33,208 nucleotides of DNA from Fidelibacterota bacterium CG1_02_48_14 (GTDB lineage Bacteria > Fidelibacterota > UBA8477): the NCBI GenBank assembly GCA_001872685.1, contig MNWS01000016.1, forward strand, positions 1 through 33,208, read 5' to 3'. The notes below the pieces were generated by a model that was given only the letters and a program-made list of their open reading frames with translations, was not told the origin of the DNA and ran no database searches. How positions within the stretch are numbered: the stretch's first letter is position 1; each line of letters begins with the position of its first letter. The position numbers and the translations under genes were made by a program. Below are positions 28,280 through 33,208 of the stretch, piece by piece.

Positions 28280-29725
28280 TTACTTTTCCGGAATCGTCAA
28301 CGCCACGAAAAAGTTTTCCCCTTCCCGCTGCATGAGAAATAACACGGTATCCCCGGATTTGTAGCCGGATAATGCGCGCTGGTAATCTTTCGTTGATGCA
28401 ACGGCATCCAGTTTTCTGACTGTCGGACCCATTTTTTCAATGAGCATGCCGACCTGGACATTTTTCTGCTGAGCTTCGCTTCCGGGCATCACGCTGGTTA
28501 CCAAAACACCCCTGCTGTCCTTGTCAAGTCCGTAGCGACTCACCTCTTTGGGCTCAAGATTTTGAACCTGCATTCCCAATGTCTCATCATTTTGTTGACG
28601 GGTGTCCGCTGCCAGGTTGTACTCCTCTGGGAATTCAGCCAGCTTGACTTTGATTTCCTTTTGTTTGCCCTCACGCAGCACCGTCAGAGTCACTTTATCT
28701 TCCGGATGTTTGGCTGCGATCAGGTTCATCAGGGTACGAGAATTTTTAACCGCCTCATTGTTCACTTTGAGAACCACATCCCCAACTGCCAGATCCGCAT
28801 TAGCCGCCGGACTGTCCTTTACAATTTCCCCGACCAATGCGCCATAAGCACGTTCAAGCTCCAGCGTCTTGGCCATGGCTTCATCGACATTTTGAATTTT
28901 CACACCCAGCCAGGCTCTGACGACTTTGCCTTTGGTACGGAGGTCACTCGTCACCCGATTGACCATCGTCACCGGAATAGCGAACCCTATCCCTTGATAC
29001 CCGCCACTTCTGGAAGCAATAGCGGTGTTAATGCCAACCAGTTCGCCATCCAGATTCACCAGCGGACCACCTGAATTTCCCGGATTAATGGCTGCATCAG
29101 TCTGGATAAAATTCTCATAATCCACCAGACCAACGGAGGAGCGCCCAATGGCACTGACAATACCTTGGGTAACCGTATGCGACAATTCGCTGCCGAAGGG
29201 GCTACCGATGGCGAGGACCCATTCGCCCACTCTCAACTTGTCAGAATTTCCAAGTTTAATGGGTTTTAGTTTCATCCCTTTCGCATCAATTTTTATGAGG
29301 GCGACATCGCTTTTGGGGTCCGTCCCTACAATTTCAGCATCCACAATTTTGCCTTCAAAAAATTGAACCTTAATATTTTCACCCTTTTCGATCACATGGT
29401 TATTTGTAACGATATAGCCGTCTGCATCAATGATTACGCCTGAACCAAGGCTGGTCGTTTTTAATTCACGGTTATTATCGGGTCCCCAAAACCAATAGAA
29501 TGGACTATCCTGGCTTGGGCCACGACCATCTCGATTGGATAACGCGGGGTGTTTCATCATGTGCTCACTGGTAATCGTTACGACAGAAGGTTGGACCTGC
29601 CCGGCGATTTGTGCGAAAGCATCACTGAGTGCTTTAGCCATATTGAGACCATCCGCATGTGCCAGCGATAATGTTGTAAAAAGCAAGCCAGCCACTAGTG
29701 CGAGGTGAGAATTGAATCGTTTCAT
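28280..29725 (-). CDS. DegP/HtrA (Do) family serine protease with PDZ domains
   Basis: Signal peptide; GYIVTNNHVIEKG (His), DVALIKID (Asp), NPGNSGGPLVNLDGELVGINTAI (Ser), two PDZ-like regions. Confidence 0.96.
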   Translation of the reverse strand: MKRFNSHLALVAGLLFTTLSLAHADGLNMAKALSDAFAQIAGQVQPSVVTITSEHMMKHPALSNRDGRGPSQDSPFYWFWGPDNNRELKTTSLGSGVIIDADGYIVTNNHVIEKGENIKVQFFEGKIVDAEIVGTDPKSDVALIKIDAKGMKLKPIKLGNSDKLRVGEWVLAIGSPFGSELSHTVTQGIVSAIGRSSVGLVDYENFIQTDAAINPGNSGGPLVNLDGELVGINTAIASRSGGYQGIGFAIPVTMVNRVTSDLRTKGKVVRAWLGVKIQNVDEAMAKTLELERAYGALVGEIVKDSPAANADLAVGDVVLKVNNEAVKNSRTLMNLIAAKHPEDKVTLTVLREGKQKEIKVKLAEFPEEYNLAADTRQQNDETLGMQVQNLEPKEVSRYGLDKDSRGVLVTSVMPGSEAQQKNVQVGMLIEKMGPTVRKLDAVASTKDYQRALSGYKSGDTVLFLMQREGENFFVALTIPEK

Positions 29726-29960
29726 TTATTGTGCTCCATTGTTGTTTTTCATACACGCTTTAATGCGAACGGATGGTAAAGGTTCACCCATTAAAAAACA
29801 AGAGACGGTCTGGAAAAAAGCGGCTTCCATGAGCGTCAAAATGCAGTCGTGGTTTTCATTGTCACGGGCTTTTGCGGGCGGATAGCAGAAAATAACAAAG
29901 TGGGGGTTTTCCAGGGGGGTCCTGTGGACCTACGAGGTAGCCGCCAACTCTTCCGTTCTT

Positions 29961-30235
29961 TTTTCTTGATCCGTCAGTAGCCGGAGGCACTAAAAAAGAA
30001 CCAAAAAATCAAGTCTGTAAAATCTTTCACCGATGTCGTTCAGCGCTTCCGCTACAGCAATTCGAACTCAGTCCCTAGCCGGACTTCAAACATGAATTGC
30101 TGTTTACGCTGCGGCGCTTCCGACTCTACCAGGAAAGATTTTAATGACGGGTTGAAACCGGCAGGTACGGTTTTTTTCTGTTACCACGAACACTTCGTCT
30201 GAGCCGGACAGTCGGGTTGTGAATAATAGGCAACC
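29961..30235 (-). repeat. Dispersed intergenic repeat, copy B
   Basis: Reverse complement shares several exact blocks with 1002-1112; contains nested inverted repeats at 30019-30142. Confidence 0.75.
30019..30142. repeat. Nested inverted repeat (outer AAAATCTTTC/GAAAGATTTT, inner ACAGCAATTC/GAATTGCTGT)
   Basis: Two sets of 10-bp perfect arms at 30019-30028/30133-30142 and 30054-30063/30094-30103. Confidence 0.75.
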
Positions 30236-30300
30236 AGAATGAGACAGGGCTTTAGCCCCGGCGAGCTGTTCGTGAGGTCAGGGTTAAAAATCGACTAAAT

Positions 30301-30338
30301 AAAAAAACCCGCTGAGTAAAAACTAGCGGGCTTTTAAA
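30301..30338 (-). terminator. Probable intrinsic terminator for the 30362-30790 gene
   Basis: Hairpin CCCGCT...AGCGGG, followed on the minus strand by TTTTTTTATTT. Confidence 0.8.
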
Positions 30339-30361
30339 TTTCGTAAACTTGCAAGAATGAT

Positions 30362-30790
30362 CTATTTAAACATTGCCTTGATTGAGCCCCACGTGTGTTT
30401 GGCACTGGAAATTTGGGATTCGATTGTAATCACACCGGAGTATTCGATGCTGCCATTTGCGTTGACAATTTTCAAACGGTAGTAATAGACACGGCCGGAT
30501 AATTTGGCGAAAACCGAATCATCCACATAGGTATAACCCGTGTTACTTCCCCGGGCATCCAAAAATCCCAAGCGATTGAAGGTCTGTCCATCCATGCTGC
30601 GTTGAATTTCATAACCCTGCAGGTTTTGCTCAGCGACACTGGTCCACTGAATGACAACCCGTGAGGTTTCAGAATAACCGCTAAAATCAATGATGGTTGC
30701 GCTACCGAACAGGCTGGCGATCATCAAGCAGTTCAATCCAATTGTGAGCAGGTTTTTCATAGGCGGAAGGTAGATTTTTCCATTTTTCAA
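30362..30790 (-). CDS. Small secreted protein with FN3-like / pre-CTD-like domain
   Basis: Signal peptide followed by VVIQWTSVAEQNLQGYEIQRSMDGQTFNRLGFLDARG...YTYVDDS...YYYRLKIVNANGSIEYSGVITIE. Confidence 0.7.
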   Translation of the reverse strand: MKNGKIYLPPMKNLLTIGLNCLMIASLFGSATIIDFSGYSETSRVVIQWTSVAEQNLQGYEIQRSMDGQTFNRLGFLDARGSNTGYTYVDDSVFAKLSGRVYYYRLKIVNANGSIEYSGVITIESQISSAKHTWGSIKAMFK

Positions 30791-30842
30791 GTCAACATTT
30801 AAAGCAAGTCATTGATTTAAGTCATACTTACCAGACGAATCA

Positions 30843-30868
30843 AAGCCCCCTCACGCTGAGGGGGCTTC
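30843..30868 (-). terminator. Candidate terminator for the T9SS-secreted protein gene
   Basis: AAGCCCCCTCA-CGC-TGAGGGGGCTT, 11-bp perfect stem immediately downstream of the stop. Confidence 0.65.
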
Positions 30869-30903
30869 AATCCTTCTTTAAGAGCGTAAACCGCCAGGGT
30901 TTA

Positions 30904-31188
30904 CTACTTCATATACATCATCTTCATGGTCTTGGTGAATGAACCAGCCTGGATGCGATACAGGTAGATACCCGATGCGATCTGCGAACCATTATTCGTC
31001 TGACCGTTCCAACGGAGGTTGTAATAACCAGCATTCTGATGGCTATTTACCAAGGTTGCCACTCTTTGACCCAGCATGTTGTAAACCATGATGGTTACAT
31101 CTGTCGCTTCCGGCAGATCATACCGGATGGTGGTGGTTGGGTTGAACGGGTTCGGATAGTTCTGGTGCAATGCAAACACATCCGGAAT
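30904..31188 (-). other. T9SS type A C-terminal sorting domain
   Basis: IPDVFALHQNYPNPFNPTTTIRYDLPEATDVTIMVYNMLGQRVATLVNSHQNAGYYNLRWNGQTNNGSQIASGIYLYRIQAGSFTKTMKMMYMK. Confidence 0.95.
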
Positions 31189-33208
31189 CTGAGCGTTATC
31201 AATGGAGACTGTTGTTGCATCAATACTCAGCATGAACGGCCCGTTCGCTGCCCAAGTCGTGTCAACACCATCAGTGGCATAGATTGCCCAATCACCTGAT
31301 ACGGTTGTGACCTGTACAAGCTGAAGAGCAATGTAAATGGCTGAGTAAGGAATCGAGACTGATGTACCCGTGGTATCACCAAAAACGATTGCATTCATCA
31401 AACCATCACCGACCATGATACCGTACGAGACGACATCATCATCAGGATCAAGCGCTGGTTCCCATGACAAGGTCAGGAAATCTGTCTCGAGATTACCACT
31501 GGTGATATAAACCGTATCATCATCGGCTGGTGTCAACATGTTGAATGCCATGGGTGGTTGATTGCCGAACATGTCGGTTTCAAGCATGACATCATCAATC
31601 CACCAGTTATCCATGGTGAAGGTGCCATCACCCCAGGCGGTAAAGCGTACCTGAGCATTTGCTGAACCAGCGATAATATCTGACACATTAAAGACTGTTT
31701 CACCTTCGATATTGCCGAAGATTGAGTCATTATGCGCCCAGAGCACTGTTTCAGTGGCAAATCCATCAGTTGAAGCTGAAATCTTCATGTTGAACTGACC
31801 GTTGTCACTGTCATCATAATCATCGAACAAGTGATAGAAACGCAGACGGACGATACTGGCGTCAGTCAAATCAGCGACTGGCGAAGTCAGTGTCATCTCG
31901 AAGGAATCACTCTGTGATGGAGAATAATCGAAATGGGCCATCATATCTTCGATGTTCCAGTTGCCTGGTGTACCAGCACCATCATCTGCAACCCAACCGG
32001 TTGTGTCAAATGGTGTATCGTCCGGGTAATCGAAGTTCTCGACGAATGAAGGCACAAGTGGTGTCCATTCAAGTACCGGCAGCATATTCGAAGGCATGGA
32101 TTCACCTTCATCATAAATAGCCGTCACCCGATACCAATATTCTGTATCAAAAGCGAAATCCGCGTCTGTAAACATTGTACCGGCAACATTCTCATAGGCA
32201 TCGCCCCATGTTTCCGGATCGGTTGTCCGGTATACATTGTAGCTCTGCAATTCGCGTGAAGCGTCATAGATGCCAGGTGCTGCGATGTGAGCATTATTCT
32301 CAACAACGGCTTCCTTGGCGTTGAATGCTTGCCGTGTGGTGAACTTCGTAGCTTCCACGGTAGCACTCGTCAGAGTTGCCTGATCGCGGACAGGTGTATC
32401 GCCTACGAATGCACGGATCATGAAGTTGTAAGCAATGCCATTCCATGTCATACCTGAATCTGAAGACCAGAATGAGTTGGCGTGTGGCATACCATTTAGA
32501 TCCGTTGCGACGTATGGCCCCATTGTGTTGCCTTCCGGCCATTGAAGCAAAACCCAGAAGTCGTCAGAAGCTGGAACTGCGTTTACATTCCTGACTTCCC
32601 AACGAACATTTGGATATTCAGCGGCCTGGACAGGTGTGCTATTCCAAAGAACCGCACCCATATCCGGCATACCTGTTGAGTCAGAACCCACGACGAGGAA
32701 TTTCTCGAAGTCGATCCGGGCAGCGTCGGCAGTCGCCAACACAGCAACCTGATTCACTGAATAGCCTGTCGGCAGCGGTGAATGGAAATGCTGTGCAAAG
32801 AACTGCGCGGTCGTTGTTGGACCAGAGACCCAGTAGAATGTTTCGAAAGTATTATCGTCACTGGCGAGCATACCCATTGGCAGAGGAGCGCCCCACTCCA
32901 ATGAAATGTCACCTGGCTCTGTCATGGCACGATGCAAACCGTAAGGTTCTGGCAGGTGCAAATTCAGAGTGAAGTCTACTGTGGTTGTTGCGCCTTCGTT
33001 AACAACAACAGCGGTAACGAATGCTGGTTCATGGTTTAATGCCCAGGCATTCACATCGTAGGTACCAGCAGGTACATCGATTGAATAAGCGCCGTTAGCA
33101 TCAGCCTGAGTGGTGAAATGGAACAGCGGGCTATCAACATTGATAATCGCGTATCCAAGACCCTCATCAGCAACATTACTGACAGTACCAGCAATTATAC
33201 CTGGTGCA
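30904..33208 (-). CDS. T9SS-sorted multidomain surface/secreted protein (5' end outside the window)
   Basis: Frame stays open to the window edge (upstream translation APGIIAGTVSNVADEGLGYAIINV...PAGTYDVNAWALNHEPAFVTAVVV, carboxypeptidase-regulatory-like). FN3-like and choice-of-anchor-like regions. C-terminal T9SS signal. Confidence 0.9.
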   Translation of the reverse strand, partial: APGIIAGTVSNVADEGLGYAIINVDSPLFHFTTQADANGAYSIDVPAGTYDVNAWALNHEPAFVTAVVVNEGATTTVDFTLNLHLPEPYGLHRAMTEPGDISLEWGAPLPMGMLASDDNTFETFYWVSGPTTTAQFFAQHFHSPLPTGYSVNQVAVLATADAARIDFEKFLVVGSDSTGMPDMGAVLWNSTPVQAAEYPNVRWEVRNVNAVPASDDFWVLLQWPEGNTMGPYVATDLNGMPHANSFWSSDSGMTWNGIAYNFMIRAFVGDTPVRDQATLTSATVEATKFTTRQAFNAKEAVVENNAHIAAPGIYDASRELQSYNVYRTTDPETWGDAYENVAGTMFTDADFAFDTEYWYRVTAIYDEGESMPSNMLPVLEWTPLVPSFVENFDYPDDTPFDTTGWVADDGAGTPGNWNIEDMMAHFDYSPSQSDSFEMTLTSPVADLTDASIVRLRFYHLFDDYDDSDNGQFNMKISASTDGFATETVLWAHNDSIFGNIEGETVFNVSDIIAGSANAQVRFTAWGDGTFTMDNWWIDDVMLETDMFGNQPPMAFNMLTPADDDTVYITSGNLETDFLTLSWEPALDPDDDVVSYGIMVGDGLMNAIVFGDTTGTSVSIPYSAIYIALQLVQVTTVSGDWAIYATDGVDTTWAANGPFMLSIDATTVSIDNAQIPDVFALHQNYPNPFNPTTTIRYDLPEATDVTIMVYNMLGQRVATLVNSHQNAGYYNLRWNGQTNNGSQIASGIYLYRIQAGSFTKTMKMMYMK

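Noticed and set aside
28562-29074. 170-aa plus-strand ORF
   Set aside because: Antisense shadow of the htrA-like gene.
29740-30360. CRISPR array or tRNA in the large intergenic gap
   Set aside because: No regularly spaced direct repeats and no tRNA-like cloverleaf; the structure is an inverted-repeat element instead.

Overview
The window is 33.2 kb of compactly coded bacterial chromosome. It probably comes from an FCB-group or related candidate phylum, because one protein carries a clear T9SS-type C-terminal sorting domain (YPNPFNP...GxY) and others look like FCB-type outer-membrane/surface proteins. Most genes are on the minus strand and are housekeeping: EVE domain, bifunctional nuclease, PGI/PMI, polyprenyl synthase, phosphomannomutase, MurQ, AhcY, MetK, sugar nucleotidyltransferase, MCE/MlaD, HPF, XerC/D, RluD, LspA, IleS, MtnP, Crp/Fnr and HtrA/DegP. 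A CorC/CNNM-like protein and LptG lie on the plus strand. The accessory or less ordinary content is: (i) a complete IS200/IS605-type single-tnpA element whose flanking hairpins show a compensatory base-pair change; (ii) two inverted, permuted copies of a modular intergenic repeat (about 1.0 kb and about 30.0 kb), the second built around a large nested inverted repeat; (iii) a DUF2214-like membrane protein gene apparently split by a 1-nt frameshift; (iv) a 975-aa putative lipoprotein gene overlapping an outer-membrane-protein gene; (v) a T9SS-secreted multidomain protein next to a small stand-alone pre-CTD-like domain protein. I saw no tRNA, rRNA, CRISPR array or recognisable defence system. 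The dispersed repeat is the best candidate for something under-described. Family names come from motif recognition only; no searches were run.
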